From: Bacteroidota bacterium
GTDB taxonomy: Bacteria; Bacteroidota; Bacteroidia; Chitinophagales; Chitinophagaceae
Length of the DNA: 19,673 nucleotides
Direction: 5' to 3'
NCBI GenBank assembly: GCA_023392185.1
Contig: JAEVZP010000233.1
Span: 1-19,673, forward strand
Positions 9,508 to 17,003 of this stretch are shown here, piece by piece. The notes below the pieces were generated by a model, which searched no databases, was not told the DNA's origin, and worked only from the letters and a program-made list of their open reading frames with translations. The position numbers were made by a program, and so were the translations under genes. The first letter of the stretch is position 1, and every line of letters starts with the position of its first letter.

Positions 9508-9615
9508 TAAGATTTTGCTGTTGTTTGTTTAGCCAAAAAGAGCGTAAAGATAAAATACTCCGTTAAAAGAACGTGCGGTTCTCTCTCTACACCCATAAAG
9601 ATATTTTTCTCTTAT

Positions 9616-10554
9616 TCACAAAAAAGCTTTCAGCTTCGACAAAAGCGTCGCGCTCATCTTGTAAAGAGCCTCATAACTGTAGCCGGCAATGTGCGGCGTA
9701 ATCAAAACCTGCGGCAACACAGACAGCCGCAGCAGGCGCTCCCGCTCCACTGTCGGCATGCGTGGCAGGGGCTCTCCTTCCCAGACATCGAGCGCTGCCG
9801 CCCGCACTTTTCCGGAAACCAGGCCTTTTTCCAGCACTTCACTGTTCACGACTTCGCCCCGGGCCGTATTGATCAGATACACCGGCTTCTGAAGTGCCTC
9901 CAGAAAGGCTTCGTCAAAGTAATGCCGCGTATCCGGTCCGATCGGCACGTGAAAACTGATTACGTCGGCCCGTGCCTGAAGCGCATCCAGGGCCACCTGT
10001 GCCACATTAGCCGGAAAATTTCCGGAAATGTAAGGGTCATAAGCCAGCACTTCTACCTCAAAGCCGCGCAGCAGCCGGGCAAAAGCCCGCCCGGTATGCC
10101 CAAAGCCAATCAGACCAATCGTTTTCCCTTCCAGTTCCGCCCCCCGGTTTTCCTCACGCAGCCATTTGCCCTGCGTCACTTCCGCTGCCGAGGCTGCAAT
10201 CTTGTTCGTTAAAGCAAGCAGCATGCCCAACGCATGTTCGGCCACCGCATTGCAGTTACCCTCCGGAGATGCAAAAACAGCAACGCCCATTTCCGCCGCC
10301 GCCGCCGTATCAATCACTTCCATGCCCGAGCCCATGCGGCCAATCCAGCGTAACTGCGGATGCTGTGCCAACAGCGGGCGCGAAAGCTGAATGCGGGTGC
10401 TGGTAATTACGCCCACACAATCCTGCAATAGCGCGCCGGCGTCCTCCGGTCGGATGTCCGGAGCCAGCCGCAGCCGGTAACCGAGCGCTTCCAGGCCTTC
10501 GGTCAGCACCGGATGCACCGGCGCGGCAATCAAAACCAGGTTCGCGTCGCTCAT
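9616..10554 (-). CDS. D-2-hydroxyacid dehydrogenase (phosphoglycerate dehydrogenase-like, no ACT domain)
   Basis: This 312-residue NAD-dependent oxidoreductase belongs to the D-isomer-specific 2-hydroxyacid dehydrogenase family. The Rossmann motif is IGLIGFGHTG (residues about 146-155), with Asp173 of AYDPY placed to bind the NAD ribose. The catalytic triad is visible as Arg232 (NTARGEVV), Glu261 (WEGEP) and His288 (TPHIAG). It lacks the C-terminal ACT regulatory domain of long SerA enzymes. It could be a short phosphoglycerate dehydrogenase in serine synthesis or an enzyme for another 2-keto or 2-hydroxy acid; sequence alone does not decide. The chosen ATG at 10554 overlaps the rsmA stop by 4 nt (ATGA), implying translational coupling. 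An upstream in-frame GTG at 10566 would add four residues and is less likely. Confidence 0.88.
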   Translation of the reverse strand: MSDANLVLIAAPVHPVLTEGLEALGYRLRLAPDIRPEDAGALLQDCVGVITSTRIQLSRPLLAQHPQLRWIGRMGSGMEVIDTAAAAEMGVAVFASPEGNCNAVAEHALGMLLALTNKIAASAAEVTQGKWLREENRGAELEGKTIGLIGFGHTGRAFARLLRGFEVEVLAYDPYISGNFPANVAQVALDALQARADVISFHVPIGPDTRHYFDEAFLEALQKPVYLINTARGEVVNSEVLEKGLVSGKVRAAALDVWEGEPLPRMPTVERERLLRLSVLPQVLITPHIAGYSYEALYKMSATLLSKLKAFL

Positions 10555-11312
10555 GTTCCCATCCACGTTTGATGTAATTCAACAAAGTCGGCCACCGAAA
10601 GTTGCTCGGCGCGCAGGTGCATTTTAGAATCGGCTGCCAGCGCTTCCGGCGAAAGGGTTCCTTTCAACGCATTGCGCAGTGTTTTGCGCCGCTGATTGAA
10701 CGCCGCCTTCACCAGCCGCTTAAAGGAGTTACGATTTTCGATGCCAAACGGATTTCCGGAATTCCGGAACTGCACCACCCCACTCATCACCCTGGGCGGT
10801 GGGTTGAAGGCGCCGGGCGGCACATCAAACAGATAAGTGGCTTCAAAATAAGCACCCATCAATACGCTCAGAATACCATAGTCTTTGCTGCCCGGCCCGG
10901 CTGCCACCCGCCGGGCCACTTCTTTTTGAAACATACCGGTGACTTCGGTCACCAGCGGCTCCCATTGGAGCATCTTAAACAGAATGGGCGAAGAAATATT
11001 ATAGGGAAAGTTACCCACCACGGAAAAAGGGCTTTCCCACGGCAACGGCGCTGTGAGGATATCCTGCAGGATGATTTTGCCCTTCATTTCCGGAAAATTT
11101 TCTTCCAGATAAACCACCTTTTCGGCATCCACCTCATAGGCTTTATAGTCCACATCGGTCCAGCCGGCAAAGTATTTGGAGATGGCCCCGCCGCCCGGCC
11201 CGATTTCGAGCAGGCGCATGCCGGGCGTGTGCGTAACGGCTGCTACGATTTCTTGACATATGCTTTCGTCGGTCAGAAAATGCTGGCCGAGACTTTTCTT
11301 CAGGGTGTACAC
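10551..11312 (-). CDS. rsmA: 16S rRNA (adenine(1518)-N(6)/adenine(1519)-N(6))-dimethyltransferase RsmA/KsgA
   Basis: RsmA dimethylates two adjacent adenines in the 3'-terminal hairpin of 16S rRNA, using S-adenosylmethionine, late in small-subunit assembly. The protein opens with KKSLGQHFLTD (residues 5-15), the family N-terminal signature. The SAM-binding motif is LLEIGPGGG (34-42) and the catalytic motif IV is NFPYNIS (101-107). The downstream segment VPPGAFNPPPRVMS (164-177) is also characteristic. The start is GTG at 11312, giving 253 residues, close to the family norm. The open frame runs further upstream to 11462, but that stretch contains the terminator of the preceding gene (11361-11399) and has no family homology, which decides for the GTG. 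The stop overlaps the start of the next gene by 4 nt. Confidence 0.95.
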   Translation of the reverse strand: MYTLKKSLGQHFLTDESICQEIVAAVTHTPGMRLLEIGPGGGAISKYFAGWTDVDYKAYEVDAEKVVYLEENFPEMKGKIILQDILTAPLPWESPFSVVGNFPYNISSPILFKMLQWEPLVTEVTGMFQKEVARRVAAGPGSKDYGILSVLMGAYFEATYLFDVPPGAFNPPPRVMSGVVQFRNSGNPFGIENRNSFKRLVKAAFNQRRKTLRNALKGTLSPEALAADSKMHLRAEQLSVADFVELHQTWMGT

Positions 11313-11360
11313 AAAGGCGAATTTCGGCCTTTCTGCCCGGTTGCAGGCTTTTTCAGCCCA

Positions 11361-11399
11361 AAAAAGAAAAAGCGTTCCAGAACAGTTGCTCTGGAACGC
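11361..11399 (-). terminator. Rho-independent terminator after the small membrane protein gene
   Basis: Arms 11372-11381 and 11390-11399 form a perfect 10-bp stem (GCGTTCCAGA with its complement) with an 8-nt loop. On the minus strand it is followed by a T-rich run (11361-11371, ten T and one C). It lies 34 bp past the stop of the 87-residue gene. Its position inside the nominal N-terminal extension of rsmA argues that the extension is not translated. Confidence 0.85.
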
Positions 11400-11433
11400 C
11401 GGAACCGGTTTCTCTTTGGAGGGAGAAAAAGTC

Positions 11434-11697
11434 CTAGTACTCTTCGCCGTGATCGTCGGCATCGCTGCCTTCGAGCTTCACGATCTTGTTGTAGATGCCG
11501 AGGAGCAGAAACGGTGCCGCCCACTGGCCTACAAAAAGAGCGAGTGCGTCTTTTTTCATGATTTTAGCGGTTGCCGAAATGGCCATGGAGCCAAGGGCAG
11601 ACCAAAGAAATACGTCAGAAGGGACCTTTGCTGTTTGCTTCTCAATGGCTTTTGCCACGGGTCCTTCCTGGTGCTCGGGGTTTTGATTGGTAGGCAT
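11434..11697 (-). CDS. Small conserved membrane protein of Bacteroidota type, function unknown
   Basis: This 87-residue protein has an N-terminal soluble part rich in Glu, Gln and Lys, including IEKQTAKVPSDVFLW (residues about 18-32). Two hydrophobic stretches follow, about 29-44 (FLWSALGSMAISATAK) and 50-68 (DALALFVGQWAAPFLLLGI), and then a charged tail ending in SDADDHGEEY. It looks like a two-helix inner-membrane protein. I recall similar short proteins with a KQTAK-PSD-FLW plus FVGQWAP pattern in other Bacteroidota, but no function is known to me. It starts at an ATG preceded by an AT-rich stretch and has its own terminator, so it is probably a single-gene transcript between dxs and rsmA. 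Confidence 0.75.
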   Translation of the reverse strand: MPTNQNPEHQEGPVAKAIEKQTAKVPSDVFLWSALGSMAISATAKIMKKDALALFVGQWAAPFLLLGIYNKIVKLEGSDADDHGEEY

Positions 11698-11869
11698 AGG
11701 AAAAATTGGTTTTAGTAAGTACTCTTCCTTCTTTAAAATACCTTGCCAGCCTCGCGCAGATTCCCCAAAAAAGACCTCCGGAGATTTTGAAGAAAGCCGA
11801 TTGCTGCGATACCCGCCAAGCCATTACAAGGCAAGCCCGGAAAGCATTTGTGTGGTGAAATCGCCTGGT

Positions 11870-11915
11870 CAGGGAACAGAAAAGGTCGCTTTGCAGCGAC
11901 CTTTTCTGTTCCCTG
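11870..11915 (-). terminator. Long hairpin terminator after dxs
   Basis: Arms 11870-11890 and 11895-11915 pair perfectly over 21 bp around the 4-nt loop TTGC. The inner GC-rich part (GGTCGCT) is flanked by AAAA on one side and TTTT on the other, so the element can work as a terminator on either strand. It lies 9 bp past the dxs stop. The 170 bp between it and the next gene (11698-11869) contain no recognisable gene. Confidence 0.88.
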
Positions 11916-11924
11916 TAAATGCTC

Positions 11925-13868
11925 TTAAAGCTTCGCAATTTCCGGAATGCCGGCAGCCGGAACTGCGGCATACAGCTGGCGCACGGTGCGGGCAATACCT
12001 TCTGCATCGTAGCCACATTCGCGGTGCAGTTGCTCGGGAGTACCATGTTCTACCAGCCGGTCGGGGATGCCCAGCATCTCTACCTGCGGATGGTAGCCAT
12101 GTTCGTTGAGCCACTCCAGCACGGCAGCGCCAAAGCCACCGACAATAGTTCCGTCTTCTACCGTTACAATCTTGGAGAACTTCCGGCCAATCTCGTCGAG
12201 CAGCACCCCATCAAGCGGCTTGACAAAACGCATGTCGTAATGCGCCGGATGGAGCTCTTCATCTGCCAGTTGCCGACAGGCGGAGACGGCAAAGTTTCCG
12301 GGATGGCCAAACGTAAGAATGGCCACTTCCTCGCCTTCCTGAATGCGCCGGCCGGTGCCGGTTTCCATTTTCTCAAACGGCGTGCGCCATTCGGGCAGCA
12401 CCCCTTGTCCACGCGGGTAGCGAATGGAATACGGCAGCGTATTTTCCGCCAGTTGTGCGGTGTACATCATGTTGCGCAGCTCGCTTTCGTTCATCGGTGC
12501 CGCCACAATCAGGTTCGGGATACAGCGCATATAGGCAATGTCGTAGCAGCCATGGTGCGTGGGTCCGTCATCGCCCACCAGCCCGGCGCGGTCGAGGCAG
12601 AAAATCACCGGCAGCTTCTGAATCGCCACATCATGCACCACCATGTCGTAGGCGCGCTGCATAAATGACGAGTAGATGTTGCAAAACACCTTCAGGCCCT
12701 GCGTGGCCAGACCGGCAGAAAGCGTCACAGCGTGCTGCTCAGCGATACCGACATCCAGAGCACGATCGGGCATCACCTCCATCATGTACTTCAGCGAGCA
12801 GCCGCTCGGCATGGCCGGCGTAATCCCCATGATTTTGGGGTTTTGCTGCGCCAGCTCCACAATGGTGTGGCCAAAAACGTCCTGGTATTTCGGCGGCTCG
12901 GGCCGGGCAATCGCTTTTTTGTTGATTTTTCCGGTAATCTTATCGAAGGTACCCGGTGCGTGCCACAGCGTCTGGTCTTGCTCGGCCAGCGCATAGCCTT
13001 TGCCTTTCACGGTTTTGATGTGCAGCAGTTTAGGCCCGGGAATATTTTTAAGTTGCTCCAGCGTCTCGGCCAGGCTCACCACATTATGGCCGTCGACAGG
13101 ACCGAAATAGCGCATGCCGAGCGCCTCAAACAGATTGGAGGTTTTGCTAAACATGCCTTTCAGCCCGGCTTCCATCTTGGCTACCATGTCGCGGGTATAT
13201 TCCGGCTTGGGACCTTTGCCCAGGATTTTCCACACATCGTCGCGCATCTTGTTCCACAACGGCGAGGTGCTGATCTGCGTCAGGTATTCCTTGAGCGCGC
13301 CCACATTGGGGTCGATGCTCATGTTATTGTCATTGAGAATAACGAGCAGGTTGGTTCCGGAAACGCCGGCGTGGTTGAGCGCCTCAAAAGGCAGCCCGGC
13401 CGTCATGGCGCCGTCGCCGATCACGGCTACGTGCTGCCGCTCGGTGTTGCCTTGCAGCTTGGAGGCAATAGCCATTCCCAAAGCCGCCGAAATCGAGGTG
13501 CTGGAATGCCCCACACCAAAGGCGTCGTATTCACTTTCGCTGCGCTTCGGGAAGCCGGAAAGACCGCCGTATTTGCGGTTGGTATGAAAAACAGAGCGGC
13601 GGCCAGTGAGGATTTTATGTCCGTAGGCCTGATGACCGACGTCCCAGACCAGTTGATCGTCTGGCGTATTAAAGACGTAGTGCAGCGCTACCGAAAGCTC
13701 TACAACGCCCAGGCTGGCGCCAAAGTGGCCCCCGTGTACGCTTACGCAATCAACGATAAACTGGCGAAGCTCCTCGCTAATCTGGGGCAGCTGACTTTTG
13801 TCAAAGCGCTTCAGGTCAGCTGGGGTATCAATCTGCGACAGCAGCGGACCGGCAGGTATTTCTTGCAT
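11925..13868 (-). CDS. dxs: 1-deoxy-D-xylulose-5-phosphate synthase
   Basis: Dxs condenses pyruvate and D-glyceraldehyde 3-phosphate, using thiamine diphosphate, in the first step of the methylerythritol phosphate route to isoprenoids. The 647-residue protein shows HGGHFGASLG (45-54, with the catalytic His48), VGHQAY (78-82), GVGHSSTSIS (118-127), the thiamine diphosphate motif GDGAMTAG (151-158) followed by NDNNMSI (179-185), the general-base Glu377 in VGIAEQHAV, and the transketolase-type DRAGLVGDDGPTHHG (426-440). All key residues are intact. The chosen start is the ATG at 13868, which suits the promoter 38 bp upstream. A GTG at 13883 would add five residues. The gene is monocistronic by its signals, with a promoter at 13906-13933 and a terminator at 11870-11915. 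Confidence 0.97.
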   Translation of the reverse strand: MQEIPAGPLLSQIDTPADLKRFDKSQLPQISEELRQFIVDCVSVHGGHFGASLGVVELSVALHYVFNTPDDQLVWDVGHQAYGHKILTGRRSVFHTNRKYGGLSGFPKRSESEYDAFGVGHSSTSISAALGMAIASKLQGNTERQHVAVIGDGAMTAGLPFEALNHAGVSGTNLLVILNDNNMSIDPNVGALKEYLTQISTSPLWNKMRDDVWKILGKGPKPEYTRDMVAKMEAGLKGMFSKTSNLFEALGMRYFGPVDGHNVVSLAETLEQLKNIPGPKLLHIKTVKGKGYALAEQDQTLWHAPGTFDKITGKINKKAIARPEPPKYQDVFGHTIVELAQQNPKIMGITPAMPSGCSLKYMMEVMPDRALDVGIAEQHAVTLSAGLATQGLKVFCNIYSSFMQRAYDMVVHDVAIQKLPVIFCLDRAGLVGDDGPTHHGCYDIAYMRCIPNLIVAAPMNESELRNMMYTAQLAENTLPYSIRYPRGQGVLPEWRTPFEKMETGTGRRIQEGEEVAILTFGHPGNFAVSACRQLADEELHPAHYDMRFVKPLDGVLLDEIGRKFSKIVTVEDGTIVGGFGAAVLEWLNEHGYHPQVEMLGIPDRLVEHGTPEQLHRECGYDAEGIARTVRQLYAAVPAAGIPEIAKL

Positions 13869-13905
13869 CTCAGGAATCTCCACGTAAAAATTTTAGACGT
13901 AACGG

Positions 13906-13933
13906 CAAAAATACGGCCATAAGTATATTTCAA
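13906..13933 (-). promoter_or_regulatory. Bacteroidota-type promoter for dxs
   Basis: On the minus strand TTG (13933-13931) is followed after 17 bp by TATTTTTG (13913-13906), a full match to the TTG-N17-23-TAnnTTTG consensus. The expected transcript start is about 13899, giving a leader of roughly 30 nt to the ATG at 13868. The remaining 200 bp up to the divergent CPBP gene at 14137 hold no recognisable gene. Confidence 0.7.
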
Positions 13934-14136
13934 ACCGATTTTAAAGCAGGAGCCCCACCCACACGACTGGCAAACCGGCCCTTTTGCCTTTTACGGAGTG
14001 GCAATGACGGGTAGAGACAAGAGAGTATCAACCAATCCCTTGCGATCCATTTTTTCCCTACTCTATTTCTTGCCGCAGATTTCCCGGGATCGGAACGCAG
14101 GAAGTCGTTGAGCAATTGTCGGTTATTTTCGCCCCG

Positions 14137-15084
14137 ATGCCCACCCACCCTCTTTTCCGTGTGCGCTACTGGCGGGACTATCCCTGGCCCATGCAGCTGC
14201 TGATGTTGTTTCTGCTCATCTTCACCCTGGCTTCTTTTTTTACAGCCATTGCTGCAGTGACGGTTCCGGCCGTTACGGGTCATTCGGTAGCCGAAGCGAT
14301 CGAAGTCTCCAAAGACAGTCCGCGCAGCCTGATCAATACCGCACTGCTGAGCCAGGCCCTGAGCCACATGGGGCTTTTTCTCCTTCCCTCGCTGCTCTTT
14401 GCTTACCTCTCGCACCCCAGGCCGCGCCGCTACCTGGGCCTGCGTGCACCCGGCAAGCCGGTGCAATGGCTTTTGGTAATTGGCTGTATTGCAGGCGCCG
14501 CGCCGGTGTTTTTGGGCATAGATGCCCTGATGCGCAATTTGCTTGCGCTCGATGAAACGGCCGCGCAGCAGACCAACGACCGACTGACGGAAGCGTTTCT
14601 GTTTACCCAAAACAGCGGGCAACTTTTGTTTTCACTTTTTGTGGTAGCGCTGGTGCCGGCTTTGGGAGAAGAGCTTTTTTTCCGGGGCGTGTTGTATCGT
14701 TTTGTGGCCAAGCGGGTGCCTAATATCTGGTTTCCCGTTCTGGCCTCGGCGGCTTTCTTCGCAGCCGTCCACTACAATCCTTCCGGGCTGCTGGCCATCT
14801 TCCTGGCCGGCATTCTGTTTGCTTTTTTCTATTACCTCACCGGCTCGCTGCTGCCCTGCATCCTGGCCCACTTGCTTTACAACGGCGGACAGGTCGCGCT
14901 GATAAACTATGCCCAGTCGCGGCCCGAAATGCTGCAAAGGCTGGAAGGCGGCGGCATTCCGGTGGGCTATGCAGGTGTCGGCTTTCTGTTATTTTTGTTT
15001 TGCTTTTGGATGCTTTGGAAAAACCGCACGCCCCTACCGCCCGGCTGGGCTTCCGATGCCGATGCCGCCCCACAGGACCTTTGA
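14137..15084 (+). CDS. CPBP-family intramembrane protein (CAAX prenyl protease 2-like)
   Basis: This 315-residue integral membrane protein has about eight hydrophobic segments. The Abi/CPBP signature is complete: GEELFFRG (177-184, the EExxxR motif with Glu178, Glu179 and Arg183), His212 in AAVHYNP, and the last motif HLLYN (245-249). These residues are thought to form a metal-dependent or glutamate-type intramembrane protease site. In bacteria the substrates are mostly unknown, and some members act in bacteriocin immunity or stress. The ATG at 14137 is preferred; an in-frame TTG at 14116 would add seven residues with no family support. It is the first gene of the plus-strand group, 78 bp before cdsA. 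Confidence 0.88.
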   Translation: MPTHPLFRVRYWRDYPWPMQLLMLFLLIFTLASFFTAIAAVTVPAVTGHSVAEAIEVSKDSPRSLINTALLSQALSHMGLFLLPSLLFAYLSHPRPRRYLGLRAPGKPVQWLLVIGCIAGAAPVFLGIDALMRNLLALDETAAQQTNDRLTEAFLFTQNSGQLLFSLFVVALVPALGEELFFRGVLYRFVAKRVPNIWFPVLASAAFFAAVHYNPSGLLAIFLAGILFAFFYYLTGSLLPCILAHLLYNGGQVALINYAQSRPEMLQRLEGGGIPVGYAGVGFLLFLFCFWMLWKNRTPLPPGWASDADAAPQDL

Positions 15085-15120
15085 TTTTTCCGGAAAAACA
15101 CCGGCATTTCCGGAAAACCG
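15085..15120. repeat. Pair of TTCCGGAA palindromes between the CPBP gene and cdsA
   Basis: Two copies of TTCCGGAA (15088-15095 and 15108-15115), each within a longer A/T-flanked palindrome (TTTTTCCGGAAAAA and TTTCCGGAAA), lie 12 bp apart directly after the CPBP stop codon. They can pair with each other as a stem of about 10 bp or fold singly. Two of the other intergenic sites in this window have the same paired form. Confidence 0.7.
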
Positions 15121-15162
15121 GCCCGGTTCTTTCGCTTCCCTGCAAACCCTTTCCTTTTTCCC

Positions 15163-16038
15163 GTGCCACTCGACAAAAAAACCTTTCTCGTCCGCACCGG
15201 CTCGGCGCTGGTTTTTGGCGTAATCATGCTCGCCGGCCTGCTCGGTCCGCTCTGGGCTTTTGCTTTGCTGGTCCTGCTGATTCATTTTCTTTGTTTGCGG
15301 GAAGCTTTCCGCCTTTTCGACGCCATTTCCGGGCAGCCGCCGGCTTTTTCCACCCAGTTTATTGCGCAGGTGTGCGGCCTGTTGTTTTTACTGGCCCTCA
15401 TCCTGCCCATTGTGCTCCAAAGACCTTTCTTCACCACGCCCGATGAAGTCGCTACGCACGCCATGCCGCGCATGCTGCCGGGCTTTTTCGGGGTAGCGCT
15501 GCTGCTGTATCCAGCTTTATTGCTACTGCAAACGGCGCTTTCCAAAACAGCGACGCCTGTGGCTGCCGCAGGCGCTTTTATGGGTCATCTCTACATCACC
15601 CTTTCCCTTTCCCTGCTGCTGTTGATGCGCGTGGCAGGTGATGCCTTCCCTATTTTGCTGATCGTCTTTATATGGGTCAACGACAGCCTGGCTTATATCT
15701 CAGGATCGCTGATTGGCCGCACGCAAATGACCACGATTTCTCCCAAAAAAACCTGGGAAGGCACGCTTGGGGGCGCGCTGCTGACGGTGCTTGCAGCCGC
15801 AGCCTTTAGCTATTTCCAGCCGCACTATTCTTACACGCTTACCATTGGGCTGGCCCTTTGCGCAGCCATTCCCGGAACGCTGGGCGACCTGCTGGAGAGC
15901 CGCCTCAAGCGGCTGGCAGGCGTCAAAGACAGCGGCGCTATTATGCCCGGCCACGGCGGCGCGCTCGACCGCTTTGACTCGCTGCTGATTGCCACCCCTT
16001 TTGCGTTTTGCTTTTTGTATCTGGCCGGGCTGCTGTGA
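15163..16038 (+). CDS. cdsA: Phosphatidate cytidylyltransferase (CDP-diacylglycerol synthase)
   Basis: CdsA converts phosphatidic acid and CTP to CDP-diacylglycerol, the branch-point precursor of all phospholipids, in the inner membrane. The 291-residue protein has seven or eight hydrophobic segments. The family signature is intact: NDSLAYISGSLIG (173-185), SPKKTWEGTLGG (193-204) and the C-terminal block GDLLESRLKR (241-250), GVKDSG (253-258), PGHGGALDRFDS (262-273). The Asp/Lys residues of the block coordinate metal and CTP. The only start consistent with the family length is the GTG at 15163; the next ATG falls inside the first helix. Upstream lies a pair of TTCCGGAA palindromes, downstream a 262-bp gap before psd. 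Together with psd it serves the phosphatidylethanolamine pathway; the phosphatidylserine synthase gene is not in the window. Confidence 0.96.
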   Translation: MPLDKKTFLVRTGSALVFGVIMLAGLLGPLWAFALLVLLIHFLCLREAFRLFDAISGQPPAFSTQFIAQVCGLLFLLALILPIVLQRPFFTTPDEVATHAMPRMLPGFFGVALLLYPALLLLQTALSKTATPVAAAGAFMGHLYITLSLSLLLLMRVAGDAFPILLIVFIWVNDSLAYISGSLIGRTQMTTISPKKTWEGTLGGALLTVLAAAAFSYFQPHYSYTLTIGLALCAAIPGTLGDLLESRLKRLAGVKDSGAIMPGHGGALDRFDSLLIATPFAFCFLYLAGLL

Positions 16039-16215
16039 TGAGGTTATGGGATTGAGCTATCGGCGGGCGGCCGTTTCACATAAAATTCACATCCATGCGT
16101 TTGAAAAATCAAAAGTGAGGCAATGGGCGCGGCGCTTTGTGCTGGATCTCTACCCGCTCACGCAGCGCCGTCAACCCCAATAATGCAAATAAAAAAACTT
16201 TAAACAAACGCTCCT

Positions 16216-16270
16216 CAACCCCTAAACCCTATCAACCCATAAACCCACAGACCTATCAACTGTATCAACC
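16216..16270. repeat. Telomere-like C-rich repeat patch upstream of psd
   Basis: A 14-bp unit is repeated with one change (16216-16229 CAACCCCTAAACCC and 16233-16246 CAACCCATAAACCC), followed by CTATCAAC at 16253-16260 and TATCAAC at 16263-16269; a further CTATCAAC bridges the units at 16229-16236. On the minus strand this gives four runs of at least three G (16219-16246) with linkers of 5, 6 and 4 nt, which fits the usual G-quadruplex rule. It sits in the 262-bp gap 16039-16300. The rest of that gap contains no gene I can support. Confidence 0.7.
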
Positions 16271-16278
16271 TATCTTTG
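16271..16278 (+). promoter_or_regulatory. Possible -7 promoter element for psd
   Basis: TATCTTTG matches the Bacteroidota TAnnTTTG element exactly and lies 22 bp before the psd ATG. No TTG is found 17-23 bp upstream, where the CTATCAAC repeats lie instead, so the -33 element is missing or weak. If used, the transcript would start near 16283. Confidence 0.4.
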
Positions 16279-16300
16279 GCCGCTTTTCAAAACTATCCGT

Positions 16301-16966
16301 ATGACGCTTCACCGCGAAGGAACCAAGTACATTATTCTGGCCACGCTGCTGTGGGCTGCCATCGGCGCTCTGAGCTGGATGTATGTGCGCGACGTACCAT
16401 TGCTCTTCTGGGCTATCAACCTCGTATGCTTCCTGCTCTGGGCCTGGATTGTGTGGTTTTTCCGCCTGCCGAAACGCAATTTCTCGGTGGGCGAGAGCGT
16501 GGTGATTGCACCAGCCGACGGGAAGGTGGTGGTGATTGAAGAAACCTTTGAACCGGAATATTTTAAAGACCAGCGCCTGCAGGTAAGCATCTTCATGAGC
16601 CCGCTCAACGTGCACGTCAACCGTGTACCGATCGACGGGGTAGTAAAATACATGAAATACCACGCCGGTAAATACCTCGTTGCCTGGCACCCGAAAAGCT
16701 CTACCGAAAATGAGCGCACAACGCTGGTCATCGAAAATCCACACGCCACCCTGTTGCTGCGCCAGATTGCCGGCGCCCTGGCCCGCCGCATCAAGTTTTA
16801 TGTGCAGGAAGGGCAAGAGGTAAAGCAAAACGAAGAGTTTGGCTTTATTCGCTTTGGTTCACGGGTGGATATTTTCTTTCCGGTTGGAACGGAAATAGAT
16901 GTTAAAATCGGTGAAACCGTAAAAGGCGGTATTACGGTTTTAGGAAAAATCGGAGTACATTCGTAG
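16301..16966 (+). CDS. psd: Phosphatidylserine decarboxylase (short, archaeal-type form)
   Basis: Psd decarboxylates phosphatidylserine to phosphatidylethanolamine at the inner membrane. This 221-residue form is the short type common in Bacteroidota. Two hydrophobic segments come first (about 10-29 and 33-54). The catalytic region follows: APADGKVV (70-77, Asp73), SIFMSPLNVHVNRVP (96-110, His105), and the self-cleavage site RFGSRVDIF (184-192), where the Gly186-Ser187 bond is cut and the Ser becomes the pyruvoyl group. All are intact, so the enzyme should be active. The start ATG gives the expected length. It follows cdsA in the same orientation, though with a 262-bp gap that has its own possible promoter, and it is 37 bp ahead of the Cys/Lys-rich gene. 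Confidence 0.94.
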   Translation: MTLHREGTKYIILATLLWAAIGALSWMYVRDVPLLFWAINLVCFLLWAWIVWFFRLPKRNFSVGESVVIAPADGKVVVIEETFEPEYFKDQRLQVSIFMSPLNVHVNRVPIDGVVKYMKYHAGKYLVAWHPKSSTENERTTLVIENPHATLLLRQIAGALARRIKFYVQEGQEVKQNEEFGFIRFGSRVDIFFPVGTEIDVKIGETVKGGITVLGKIGVHS

Positions 16967-17003
16967 CGTCATTTCAAACCCATTCTCAACCATTTTTCAC
17001 GAC

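Noticed and set aside
9545..9571. Possible promoter for the TonB-dependent receptor on the minus strand
   Set aside because: TATCTTTA has one mismatch to TAnnTTTG, and the upstream TTC lies only 16 bp away. The operon must have a promoter here, but this match is not strong enough to call.
9616..9640. Possible terminator hairpin at the end of the hydroxyacid dehydrogenase gene
   Set aside because: The AAGCT / AGCTT stem has only 5 bp and lies within the last codons. It has a T-run, but is too weak to call.
12732..13922. Open frame of 396 codons on the plus strand
   Set aside because: It lies fully opposite dxs, whose motifs are intact, and shows no recognisable domain.
13930..14622. Open frame of 230 codons on the minus strand upstream of dxs
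   Set aside because: It overlaps the CPBP-family gene on the other strand, is basic and Gln-rich with no family match, and crosses the dxs promoter region.
16046..16183. Short open frame of 45 codons in the gap between cdsA and psd
   Set aside because: No recognised family, no promoter, and its longer form overlaps cdsA. Chance is a sufficient explanation.
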